From Chloromonas sp. AAM2 (taxonomy: Eukaryota > Chlorophyta > Chlorophyceae > Chlamydomonadales > Chlamydomonadaceae): DNA of 20,884 nt. This document shows, piece after piece, positions 17,301 through 20,884 of this stretch (positions within the stretch are counted from its first letter, which is position 1; the number at the start of each line of letters is the position of its first letter). Both the position numbers and the translations under genes were made by a program. Where the stretch lies: contig QAXH01002689.1 in the NCBI GenBank assembly GCA_004335635.1, forward strand, positions 1-20,884. The letters are read 5' to 3'. The notes beneath the pieces are model-generated. The model was not told the origin of the DNA, ran no database searches, and saw only the letters and a list, made by a program, of their open reading frames with translations.

Positions 17301-19765
17301 CAAGAAACAAAGTCGGATGCATCCTGAACAACCAACCCTGCGCGACAGAAGGGTCCGGAGAAAAGAAGGTGTAACGTTGCTGCCTGACCTGCATGAGGGT
17401 GTTGAGGGACACACCACCAGGTGGTGTGTTGCCGTGCACTGACGCCAGCGAGCCGTCAGGCAGGGAGACCAGGACCAATCTGCACAGCAACGACACAAAC
17501 CCACACACACTGTAACACAGACAGTGGCAGTCCTGCATGATACAAACGACTGTTTGAGCCTCAGGCCTTGGGCGGGCATAAACGATGTGTCATGCATGCC
17601 CACTGAGTGCACGTTCAAACACACATCCCAGGGCAGGTTGACACAGTCATCTCGCTGCAGGTATTCAATATCGCAGAGTTGATGCTGCAGTGCCCTGACC
17701 TGTGAGGTGCCGGAGCCACCGCCACATGGTGTCCCGAGGGTGAGAAGGACACGCTCCATGCACGCGTGCTGCTGGCAACACGGTCCTTGCTGACCTGCCA
17801 CAACGAGAGCCACCATGTCACATCAATTCTGCGCCGAACTTGAACTTGACAGCCTTCAACACATACCAGTACCAATGCTCTGATTGCACCATACGGCTGT
17901 CTTTATTTGCGCATCTGCTGAAGTCCGCTCAAGTCAATGCTGAGACCATGGGCACCAAAGAAAACGCTGCACTGGGCCCCAGCGGGCTGCGGCTGCACCT
18001 GCGGCATGCCATGTCATGCCCATGCAGCTGCATTGGCAACTGTAGAGACCAGAGTGCTTGGCCAATCACGCCACACCAGCATCGCCAAGTTTCCCTTGCC
18101 CTTCCCATTGTGATCATTCACTCTTGACCCTGCCGCCGCACCTGTGGCTTGCCGTGCCATGCAAAGGGCATGGTACTGAGCCCCTTGTCCTGCCACCGCC
18201 ACAGGGACACGCACACGCCCGGACACTTGCTGCCCTCCGCGCCCAGACCAGCCAGCACTAGCACCCTGCTGGTGTGAAGGTAGCCACAGCCACGCACATC
18301 TACATGCACACCCTGCAGAATCGCCCACATGCACACAGATTGTTTTCCTTTTTAGGTACTGGACAGCCATGGGTCAAACGCGAATTGTGACAACAACAAC
18401 ACCTGCTGTACAGGCCACACGTGCACACACACATACGTCACACTGCCAGGTACCCAGGCGTTGTCCAAGACAATTTGCATTCATCACACCCACAGCTCGT
18501 CATTTACATCACTCCTTATGCTTTAATGGCACCAACAGCCCCTGAACCAACCAACACCAAGCAAAAGATGCAAGCGAAAAATTCGCCTTTGACGCCACCA
18601 TTCTACTTGACACGCGTGCATGTGCAGCTGAGGTGCCGGTTGCTGCTCAGCCTGTCACACCGTGTCTGGCCCTGCACTGACCTGCAGCCTGACCGGCTTC
18701 AGGTTGGCCCACTGTTCAATCGGTGCCCTCAGTGGCACTGTGTAGAGCATGGCTGTGTTGGTGACCAGCAGCAAGGTGTCAGGGGCTACCAGCGCCAGGC
18801 CTGACACCCGGTGGCCCGCACGCGCCCACGGCAGGCGCTGGCCCCGTGACAGCCACACCTTGACAGGGGTTGCGGACCTGCGCGGCAGGACACACGAGGC
18901 ATATGTGTCCTTCTACTGTCATGATGTAATGTTCGTTCGTGTCGTGCTTCCGGCATTCTAAGGCATTCATGCATGCTGTTGCATACACCTTGTACAGGAC
19001 GAATTCATATCACATGCATGTCATGATCTGATGTTGTTATATGTGCACGTGTACACAGCCAACCACGTACACGATACCAGCTGCGGCAGATGCCAGGCAG
19101 CTCAGGTTCCACCGGTAAAGACCGAGGGCCGAGTGTGGACCGTGCGGGGTACAGCTGGTTTGCCCAGGTCTGTTCTAGCGGGGAAAGAGCATGCTGCCCG
19201 CACCAGCTGTCACGGTCCAGGTTTGCATAGGAATTTTTGCTCTCTGTAGCTGCAAGCGCAAGGCCACATGTTCCTGGGCCTCACCCGGTCAGAAGGTACA
19301 AACTTCCAGTGAGGCCCGCCACTATCAACTGCTGACCATCAGAGGACCAGGCTCCTGTTGTGAACACCTCGCATGTGCTGCTCTCAGCCTTGCCATCGAT
19401 GATCACAGGGCTGGCTTGGAACCGGCAGGGCTGCATGTCAGCTAGTGGCACGATGGTAACCGCGTGCTGGCTGGGCTCGATGATGCCTAAATGTTGGCCA
19501 TCAGGAGAGAGGTGGAGCTGAGAGCCTGCACATGCAGCCCAACAAGCATTGGTCCTGGTGCCACGAGCCGTGCCGACCATTTGACGCATATGGGTTTGAT
19601 AGCATGCGACTCACCAGCAGTCCTGATAGGCATATCAGCAGGATGCCGTAGTGAGGTGGTGCATGGACCATGCTCACCTTGTGGTCCCTCGGCATTGCCA
19701 CCAGGACACTCGTAGGCCGCAACTTTCTCAAACAGGAAGGCCTCCATGGCACTAACCGGCTGCAT
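2307..19765 (-). CDS. NBAS: NBAS / plant MIP2 homologue, Sec39-domain subunit of the ER vesicle-tethering complex (about 31 exons)
   Basis: The product is a very large scaffold. In animals NBAS joins RINT1 and ZW10 (NRZ complex), and in plants MIP2 joins MAG2 and MIP1, to tether COPI vesicles returning from the Golgi to the ER through ER SNAREs. I joined 31 minus-strand exons of about 2,265 codons; human NBAS and Arabidopsis MIP2 are both about 2,400. Exons 1-8 give the N-terminal beta-propeller, exons 8-21 the Sec39 alpha-solenoid, exons 22-30 the helical C-terminal region. Family signatures include YGLDTDGV (exon 8), RWSNSDWSALWSGL (16), LDLAKSYLNGS (17), GVTLAPAQVKQF (19), AWPGWQTD and SPLHACW (30). 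The plant-like N-terminus and C-terminus make it MIP2-like rather than animal NBAS-like. All 30 introns are GT-AG and every phase closes. The protein is probably peripheral on the ER surface; I saw no signal peptide or membrane segment. Start: ATG at 19765, or ATG at 19747, which has the better context (GCCATGG). Identification is confident; individual exon edges are unverified. Confidence 0.9.
2457..3371 (-). CDS. NBAS: exon 30, conserved C-terminal module (915 nt)
   Basis: It starts AWPGWQTD (family 'sWeGWdn'), followed by TLAHLARSWSPLPTIQPQDL, TSSAVTCFLQL, SPLHACWRAVLCR (family 'HPLHvCWmEIfrKL') and near the end PCTVAQLCMGQRFAVAASLA, LGGSLHFLEHFL (family 'vseLvxaxQxilAGfLvxkfmhtxxsLxlixxAxaxLxryLexQL'). 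This places the true C-terminus here. The acceptor GACGCTGTAG is weak, but a TAG stop directly upstream in the frame requires splicing near it. Donor CTG/GTGAGA, phase 0. Confidence 0.9.
3718..4278 (-). CDS. NBAS: exon 29, C-terminal region (561 nt)
   Basis: It starts VHTELEASASHACEEA and includes LLQQAVQAQLAHGVPIREV, LSTLLSAFRQ, LRMLVQALAPG and SQPDAAALLQVHVSLVSGQ. I could not align it confidently with plant MIP2; it may be partly lineage-specific. The single long open frame, acceptor TGATCACAG and donor CAG/GTAAGC support it as coding. Phase 0 both ends. Confidence 0.75.
4638..4913 (-). CDS. NBAS: exon 28, C-terminal region
   Basis: It encodes VSPGQLRAWLDFTLLAGKQ, IARDALQQLPECG and PLPDVTVRLLQLYGRLK. 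The last helix resembles the family 'lpxhvRvyvLeLmqxi'. The acceptor is CACATAG. Two donors keep phase 0: GTGGGA (exon ends 4638, chosen) and GTGCAG (exon would end 4677, 13 codons shorter). Confidence 0.7.
5115..5321 (-). CDS. NBAS: exon 27, C-terminal region
   Basis: It encodes AIFALPAGTAADTPEA, LPITLPYFCLMCKTCS and WDEQAWTGLRDACLAK. Four Cys lie close together (CLMCKTC and a later C), but I see no zinc-finger pattern known to me. Acceptor CTGTTGCAG, donor AAG/GTGTGT, phase 0 both ends. Confidence 0.7.
5467..6021 (-). CDS. NBAS: exon 26, C-terminal region with poly-Ser linker (555 nt)
   Basis: It encodes helices such as LKQQLLGHWQQLLQ, HLSLLLALLLACL and LQRLTKLSDLLDKA, then a Ser-rich linker starting IPSSSSSGRASSSGEA, and ends ATGKLLKAMQ. 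The Leu-rich run LSLLLALLLACL looks membrane-like but lies in a solenoid context and is short. Acceptor GACTGTTACAG, donor CAG/GTGCGT, phase 0. The antisense frame is open by chance of GC-rich coding. Confidence 0.75.
6373..6588 (-). CDS. NBAS: exon 25, C-terminal helical region
   Basis: It encodes ALLQQACVAG, a Gly/Ser linker, then SQKLLDHALQLCKQYKVS, VWAARLEFVCAAAHA. The LDHALQLCKQYKVSVWAARLEF helix resembles the family 'vLkLAxtYgLdxxxvxlxyL' element. Donor GAG/GTGAGG, phase 0 both ends. Confidence 0.8.
6896..7063 (-). CDS. NBAS: exon 24, low-complexity Ala/Gln segment
   Basis: It encodes AEGAQLSVPSAQAALQAAQ and later DLLGGDPQQRSQ, an Ala/Gln-rich stretch without clear counterpart in plant MIP2. 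It probably forms a variable linker. Acceptor TGGTCCACAG, donor CAG/GTGCGT, phase 0 both ends. It is among the less certain exons. Confidence 0.6.
7295..7459 (-). CDS. NBAS: exon 23, C-terminal helical region
   Basis: It encodes GSMNMARFATLQRGLLVGIH, SLAIRALQLEG and QLQQWQQLHPNALLQQ: amphipathic helices without a catalytic signature. Acceptor CAATCACAG is weak; donor CAG/GTATGC is good. Phase 0 both ends. Confidence 0.75.
7643..7809 (-). CDS. NBAS: exon 22, start of the C-terminal region
   Basis: It contains AEPDYHLRRALSQPDHML and VPLALAALSAAPTPDAMQ. I cannot align this part residue by residue, but frame, splice sites and helical composition fit the region after Sec39. Donor CTG/GTATGG, exit phase 0. 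The following 183 nt are open in the same frame, so the 3' edge may not be fixed. Confidence 0.7.
8118..8379 (-). CDS. NBAS: exon 21, end of the Sec39 solenoid
   Basis: It encodes AKLMIAQACGSAGDWHIASG, ACAPLAVQLCRSK, RARLLGFAALHADSED and LPALLDELLAAQ. It matches 'AiareAaxaGDlqxAxdlclxLaxkgxgxxwdLcxxiAr ... sRkxLLgFALshcxxxsixeLL'. Exit phase 1 at CAAG/GTCAGC. A TTGCTAGCCCG duplication lies just inside the intron. Confidence 0.9.
8563..8606 (+). repeat. 22-bp tandem duplication in intron 20
   Basis: Two adjacent units beginning TGAGCTGCAAGGGCAGTGG differ only in their last base. It is a recent-looking duplication in the intron. Confidence 0.9.
8706..8728 (+). repeat. (ATG)7 microsatellite in intron 20
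   Basis: Seven ATG units plus AT lie six bases inside the intron from the exon 20 donor. On the coding strand the intron reads GTAATT followed by CAT/ATC units. Confidence 0.95.
8735..8827 (-). CDS. NBAS: exon 20, Sec39 solenoid
   Basis: It encodes GRPQRLASQLDLVLEVVALL and QLDSTPEQMAQ, matching 'yxxvdeLieiakLLGlxsxeeixxv'. Donor CAG/GTAATT runs straight into a (CAT)n microsatellite in the intron. Phase 0 both ends. Confidence 0.9.
8991..9146 (-). CDS. NBAS: exon 19, Sec39 solenoid, after the giant intron
   Basis: It encodes AACAELSLLEVLQRLDRQ, GVTLAPAQVKQF and LQLLAYLLEQ. The family has 'xxeiDxieAlxxLpxlGVxlLPlQvrqi' exactly here, so exons 18 and 19 are contiguous in the protein despite the long intron. 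Acceptor TTTGTGCAG, donor CAG/GTAACA, phase 0 both ends. Confidence 0.9.
9476..10234 (-). pseudogene. coiled-coil reading frame inside intron 18, broken by one TAG
   Basis: I do not recognise the family. One frame runs from about 10234 to the stop at 9476 with a single TAG at 10052-10054. The first part has Cys/His-rich HNAHCGMPNSGKCSKAG; after the TAG come about 190 codons. These begin HQIVALDESLANSTEHISQ and continue with heptad-like stretches (QLQQQLTENETALQHSEQQ, LEECSTALLEQQQECEVLQ), then an Ala/Lys-rich tail. The reading across the TAG (AAAQ-stop-HQIV) is smooth, as if a CAG had mutated to TAG. There is no ATG; upstream of 10235 the frame is closed by TGA. It is most likely a decayed mobile-element or captured gene; an alternative is a cassette exon using the AG just before CATCAA. 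Confidence 0.5.
11051..11070 (+). repeat. short CCA-rich microsatellite in intron 18
   Basis: An ACC/CCA run in the CA-rich right half of intron 18. It puts His runs or Pro runs into the overlapping spurious plus-strand frames. Confidence 0.8.
11516..11658 (-). CDS. NBAS: exon 18, Sec39 solenoid
   Basis: It contains GSVPISPESCGALVVGAACE and later DVARAQEILKLAPAGNE. It matches 'sxaLxxekaexLVixAAreyffsasslxxxeixkAkecLxlxPxs'. Exit phase 0 at GAG/GTGATG; the next coding segment is 2.37 kb away. Confidence 0.9.
11859..11937 (-). CDS. NBAS: exon 17, Sec39 solenoid
   Basis: It encodes DVMHQYVAVLLRAGRLDLAK and SYLNGS, matching the strongly conserved 'leymLxeFcrgLLkAgkFslArnYLkG'. Exit phase 1 at TCAG/GTGAGG. 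Confidence 0.92.
12161..12254 (-). CDS. NBAS: exon 16, Sec39 solenoid
   Basis: It contains GGRWSNSDWSALWSGLRQLQ and SVLGALTAQ. The family consensus here is 'grsdxdWxxmWxDmqxLqekaFpfLd'; the W-x-x-x-W-x-x-L spacing is kept. Acceptor TTGTGTTGCAG, donor CAG/GTTTGT, exit phase 0. Confidence 0.9.
12615..12798 (-). CDS. NBAS: exon 15, Sec39 solenoid
   Basis: It encodes RDACASAANSLRDALTWVES, then LLSRHEVHMMVPELRHLD and VVQRLLSRAER. The last part fits 'akqlLxxlxrrfaR' preceding the W-S-D-x-D-W motif of exon 16. Exit phase 2 at GAGAG/GTGAGC. Confidence 0.85.
13119..13223 (-). CDS. NBAS: exon 14, Sec39 solenoid
   Basis: It reads ACALSQTAESWAEMRDMLEH, then LQRAVEEAEAAATAA. Joined to exon 13 it gives QLTQVACQACALSQ, matching the family 'ALeCiYxcxrxdqwxxmxdmLeclp'. 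The acceptor has a strong pyrimidine tract (TTTTTTGTGTGCGCAG). Exit phase 1 at GCCG/GTAAGG. Confidence 0.87.
13564..13739 (-). CDS. NBAS: exon 13, Sec39 solenoid
   Basis: It encodes APFLLNQSSADARQLLVEF, LSRELSSRPAWCALLVEH and MQLTQVACQ. It corresponds to the family helix pair that ends with 'iIpdqxxLmxiALeCiY'. Acceptor TTTTGCAG, donor CAGG/GTGAGA, exit phase 1. Confidence 0.85.
13997..14544 (-). CDS. NBAS: exon 12, Sec39 solenoid (548 nt)
   Basis: It begins ADGAAMALPSP and includes ESWYCERAVHMDITSRQ, LPSAVALLELAIGRG and LRLIMHSSTEESLQADITER. These correspond to 'xxWYxxRAxxIexxSxQvdxALxLixlgiern' and 'dxxkLrLLMxxSxEe' of the family. An acidic low-complexity linker precedes the WYCERA helix. 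Exit phase 2 at GAAAG/GTGTGG. Confidence 0.9.
14908..15112 (-). CDS. NBAS: exon 11, Sec39 solenoid
   Basis: It contains LYEPDAFAALRD, VTALTTLLSAAPCTLGPH and LNCLPETLDPRDYKHLLP. This follows the family element 'nVqALexLFtyHgseLlPhrLaiLsnfPETxsPheYxxLLP' almost position by position, including PET and the Y-x-x-LLP ending. Acceptor TGTGTTCAG, donor AGG/GTGAGG, exit phase 0. Confidence 0.92.
15414..15622 (-). CDS. NBAS: exon 10, Sec39 solenoid
   Basis: It encodes VCEEVITSRCAAEAHTQRHL, then WWRRMRLVLLRHMDRLNLLL. The first part continues the family helix 'WVlxECxxrvp'; the second matches the 'rrkLLxYLDRLxTY' helix. Exit phase 2 at AACGG/GTGGGT. Confidence 0.85.
15967..16042 (-). CDS. NBAS: exon 9, start of the Sec39 solenoid
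   Basis: It reads RARWSSAVISDEALVDECLA and ends MSDQQW. The pattern 'YqrqWrkSavx..sIxdyLxkIkxrxWV' of the family is recognisable. Acceptor TTTTCCAG, donor TGG/GTGAGT, exit phase 0. It is the smallest well-supported exon (76 nt). Confidence 0.85.
16441..16648 (-). CDS. NBAS: exon 8, propeller-to-Sec39 hinge
   Basis: It contains WQLSVLARRTPEKLLAGLL, then ARHEWADATRLCDVYGLD. In NBAS and MIP2 the solenoid begins with 'xTTPeElyxrkiexeeygeALxLaxtYGLDtD'; TPEKLL, ADATRLCDVYGLDTDGVHR fits it closely. Acceptor TTTTGCAG, donor CAG/GTAGGC, exit phase 2. Confidence 0.93.
16840..16978 (-). CDS. NBAS: exon 7, end of the NBAS_N-like propeller
   Basis: It encodes SPCSVAWASDVSLAVATPSG followed by LAQLPSLINLLG. 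This corresponds to the diagnostic NBAS element 'i-WWSD-x-x-l-A-x-x-S-G ... sl-x-NLLG', a strong family fingerprint at the end of the propeller. Acceptor CTGCTGCAG, donor CCGG/GTAGGT, exit phase 1. Confidence 0.9.
17051..17132 (+). repeat. TAATG / TATAATG simple repeat in intron 6
   Basis: About 80 bases of irregular TAATG, TGTAATG and TATAATG units form an AT-rich island in an otherwise GC-rich gene. Confidence 0.9.
17389..17479 (-). CDS. NBAS: exon 6, propeller
   Basis: It continues RLVLVSLPDGSLASVHGN and ends NTLMQ. SLPDGSLASVH fits the family blade 'iSLSPDGtLLAaiH'. Acceptor TGCTGTGCAG, donor CAG/GTCAGG, exit phase 0. Intron 6 (410 bp) carries a TAATG-type simple repeat. Confidence 0.8.
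17700..17794 (-). CDS. NBAS: exon 5, propeller
   Basis: A short exon reading VSKDRVASSTRAWSVSFS followed by PSGHHVAVAPAPH. The SFSPSGHHVAV stretch is a standard WD40 strand, matching the 'iSlSPdG' blade of the family. Donor AG/GTCAGG leaves phase 2; the split codon with exon 6 gives Arg. Confidence 0.8.
18142..18312 (-). CDS. NBAS: exon 4, propeller with SLWRW motif
   Basis: It encodes 57 residues including VRGCGYLHTSRVLVLAGL and GVCVSLWRWQDKG. The L-W-R motif after a small-residue strand is typical of NBAS/MIP2, where the blade ends 'sLWR'. Acceptor TTCTGCAG, donor CAG/GTGCGG, phase 0 in and out. Confidence 0.85.
18682..18877 (-). CDS. NBAS: exon 3, propeller
   Basis: It opens with the split Gly codon and reads GSATPVKVWLSRGQ, then VSGLALVAPDTLLLVTNT. 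The pattern is a basic loop followed by a hydrophobic 'vxGLxLvxxDxLLvlT' strand, as in the family propeller. Acceptor CCGCGCAG, donor CAG/GTCAGT, exit phase 0. Confidence 0.85.
19285..19525 (-). CDS. NBAS: exon 2, first propeller blades
   Basis: The exon contains SQLHLSPDGQHLGIIEP and later WSSDGQQLIVAGLTGSLYLL, two WD40-like beta blades. They match the order in plant MIP2, where a 'SPxGexxAvA' blade is followed by a W-S-D/E blade ending in LYL. Acceptor TGTGCAG, donor GG/GTGAGG, exit phase 2. Intron 2 downstream is 407 bp. Confidence 0.85.
19678..19765 (-). CDS. NBAS: exon 1 (N-terminus)
   Basis: The exon encodes MQPVSAMEAFLFEKVAAY and a few more residues. FLFEKVAAYECPGG resembles the short segment that precedes the propeller in plant MIP2 (consensus like VLYEVRRH). 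Donor AAG/GTGAGC leaves phase 1, and the single G joins GC of exon 2 to make Gly. The frame stays open upstream without an ATG (a GTG lies at 19798), and a possible acceptor (CGGCAG) lies just upstream of the ATG at 19765, so a 5' UTR intron cannot be excluded. Confidence 0.7.
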
Positions 19766-20557
19766 CTCGATCAGCTGCCTGCCGATGCGACAAGACACGT
19801 ATGATCAGATCACACCATCGAAGGTGATCCAAAGTGTGTGTTGCGAGCGGACGCCATGGTCATGCCACGACTTCCATGCTTCTCGCACGATCGATCCTGT
19901 GCAGGTCTACCCCTTCCCGTTTCCGGTTACAACGTTCGAACGTTCAAGTTGCTCGATGCCAATGAGAGAAGTGATGGTACATCACTGAGAGCAACCACGC
20001 TATTAGCATCTGTTTGGGATGTATAGTGGAACCATACACATACATTGTGTAGTGGAACCATACATTGGCCACCCCACACAACATGATTAACACCGTGGAT
20101 GAACCTGTTGTGGGTTGAGAAGTACACGGACACGTTCCAGACACCACACGTATGTCAGCCCTGAGTCACACAGGAATTGTCCCAGAAAACATCTTTCAAA
20201 GTGCGGTTCCGGCTGATGTGCGATATCTGCCTGCTCAACCTCTGGCTTGATGTGTTGTACTCCATCAAGTGACGCTATGTGAAGCAGACGACAAGGCCAG
20301 CTTTGTGCCTGGGCAGTGTGACGAGGTGACAAACAAGAAGGGCGGTTGCCGCTGTGCACAGCGCTATGAAGTTTGGCAAATCACAGTAGTAGTTTATATG
20401 ATTAGACTGTGTGATACCATGTTGGACATAGCCCAGATGAACGTGGCAGGGCATTTTAGTTTGCCATGTTTGACATCGGTCGCACACGAAGGCTGACAGT
20501 ATTGGGCCTACAGTCAACTGTAGAAAGCGAGTCACGTTTGAATGGTCATGCAGTACC
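19766..20557. other. 5' flank / promoter region of the NBAS-like gene
   Basis: About 790 bp between the start codon and repeat copy 3. It contains the 19-bp direct repeat but no TATA box I would defend. The plus-strand frame at 20269-20496 has some protein-like text (VPGQCDEVTNKKGGCRC) but no recognised family and is not called. Confidence 0.5.
20020..20064 (+). repeat. direct repeat in the 5' flank of the gene
   Basis: TGTATAGTGGAACCATACA (20020-20038) recurs as TGTGTAGTGGAACCATACA (20046-20064), 18 of 19 bases identical, about 255 bp upstream of the start codon. A regulatory role is possible but unsupported. Confidence 0.8.
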
Positions 20558-20746
20558 AATTTCTTCTGCGTCCATTTCAAGGCTCTTTGCGGGGTGCGGC
20601 CCCTGGACTCGGCAAAGCACAAGACCCAGCAGTGAGTGCACTCCGAGGGGCCAATCACTCTGTCTCTGCATACCGTGGATGTAGAGCAGGTGGGCTCTCT
20701 GCATTGCCTTTACACAATCGTATGCGGGTTCGGCTAGGCTGATGTA
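20558..20746 (+). repeat. dispersed repeat, copy 3 (about 189 bp)
   Basis: It runs from CAATTTCTTCTGCG to GGCTAGGCTGATGT, essentially full length relative to copy 1 but more diverged in the centre (GCAAAGCACAAGACCCAGCA in place of the GATGCGCGAGACCAG segment). Same orientation as the other copies. Confidence 0.85.
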
Positions 20747-20884
20747 AGTGGCACACAAGCACCAGAGCAGCAGATGATGCCAGCACAACTGATCAAGCAG
20801 CGGTTAAAAAGAAGTTTGCCAGTTCTAGGACAATTGCCAAGGACTTCACTGGGACCAATGTAGGACCTGCTAAGCAGCGAGTAA
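20747..20884 (+). CDS. open frame running off the right edge, partial
   Basis: Directly after repeat copy 3 a plus-strand frame stays open to the window end for about 46 codons without an ATG, reading CKWHTSTRAADDASTTDQ and then AAVKKKFASSRTIAKDF, TGTNVGPAKQRV. The Lys/Thr/Ala-rich text and balanced codon use look protein-like, unlike the surrounding spacer. It could be an internal exon of the next gene or a mobile-element fragment. I do not recognise a family. Confidence 0.3.

Noticed and set aside
1..20884. CRISPR arrays, rRNA genes, bacterial operons, phage or toxin-antitoxin modules
   Set aside because: None seen; the spliced architecture is eukaryotic throughout.

Overview
The window looks like nuclear DNA of a green alga, most probably of the order Chlamydomonadales. 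It holds one large gene with many short introns, GC-rich exons, CA-rich introns dense in GCATGC-like words, GTGAG/GTAAG-type donors and (T/G)CAG acceptors. A five-unit CCCTAA array (G-strand TTAGGG) sits at the left edge. From memory, human-type TTAGGG telomeres occur in the Haematococcus/Stephanosphaera and Dunaliella lineages, while Chlamydomonas/Volvox have TTTTAGGG. The lineage assignment is an inference. No prokaryotic feature is visible: no operons, Shine-Dalgarno sites or CRISPR.

Layout, left to right. Bases 1-1796 and 1949-2306 are a repeat-bearing, probably subtelomeric spacer with no gene I can support. It holds the telomere-type array, three copies (one partial) of a dispersed repeat of about 190 bp, and a 14-bp tandem duplication. 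One repeat copy is 5'-truncated and flanked by a perfect 10-bp direct repeat. Bases 2307-19765 on the minus strand are a single gene of about 31 exons. It encodes a homologue of about 2,265 residues of plant MIP2 (MAG2-interacting protein 2) and animal NBAS, the Sec39-domain subunit of the ER vesicle-tethering complex. Bases 19766-20884 are its 5' flank, with a short tandem repeat, a third full-length copy of the dispersed repeat and an open frame running off the right edge.

The gene model was built by hand. At every junction the donor, acceptor and reading phase agree, and the joined protein follows the family order: N-terminal beta-propeller (NBAS_N-like), Sec39 alpha-solenoid, then a long helical C-terminal part with the family's conserved end. 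Least certain are the last exon, the 3' end of exon 28, whether intron 22 is always spliced, and which of two ATGs is used.

The structure left unexplained by the host gene lies mainly in its introns. Intron 18 is 2.37 kb where the other 29 are 141-410 bp. It carries a same-strand coiled-coil reading frame broken by one TAG, probably a decayed mobile-element or captured gene. Smaller protein-like fragments occur antisense in introns 9, 12, 13 and 27. I found no convincing new multi-gene system; the repeat family and the intron-18 insert are the best leads.
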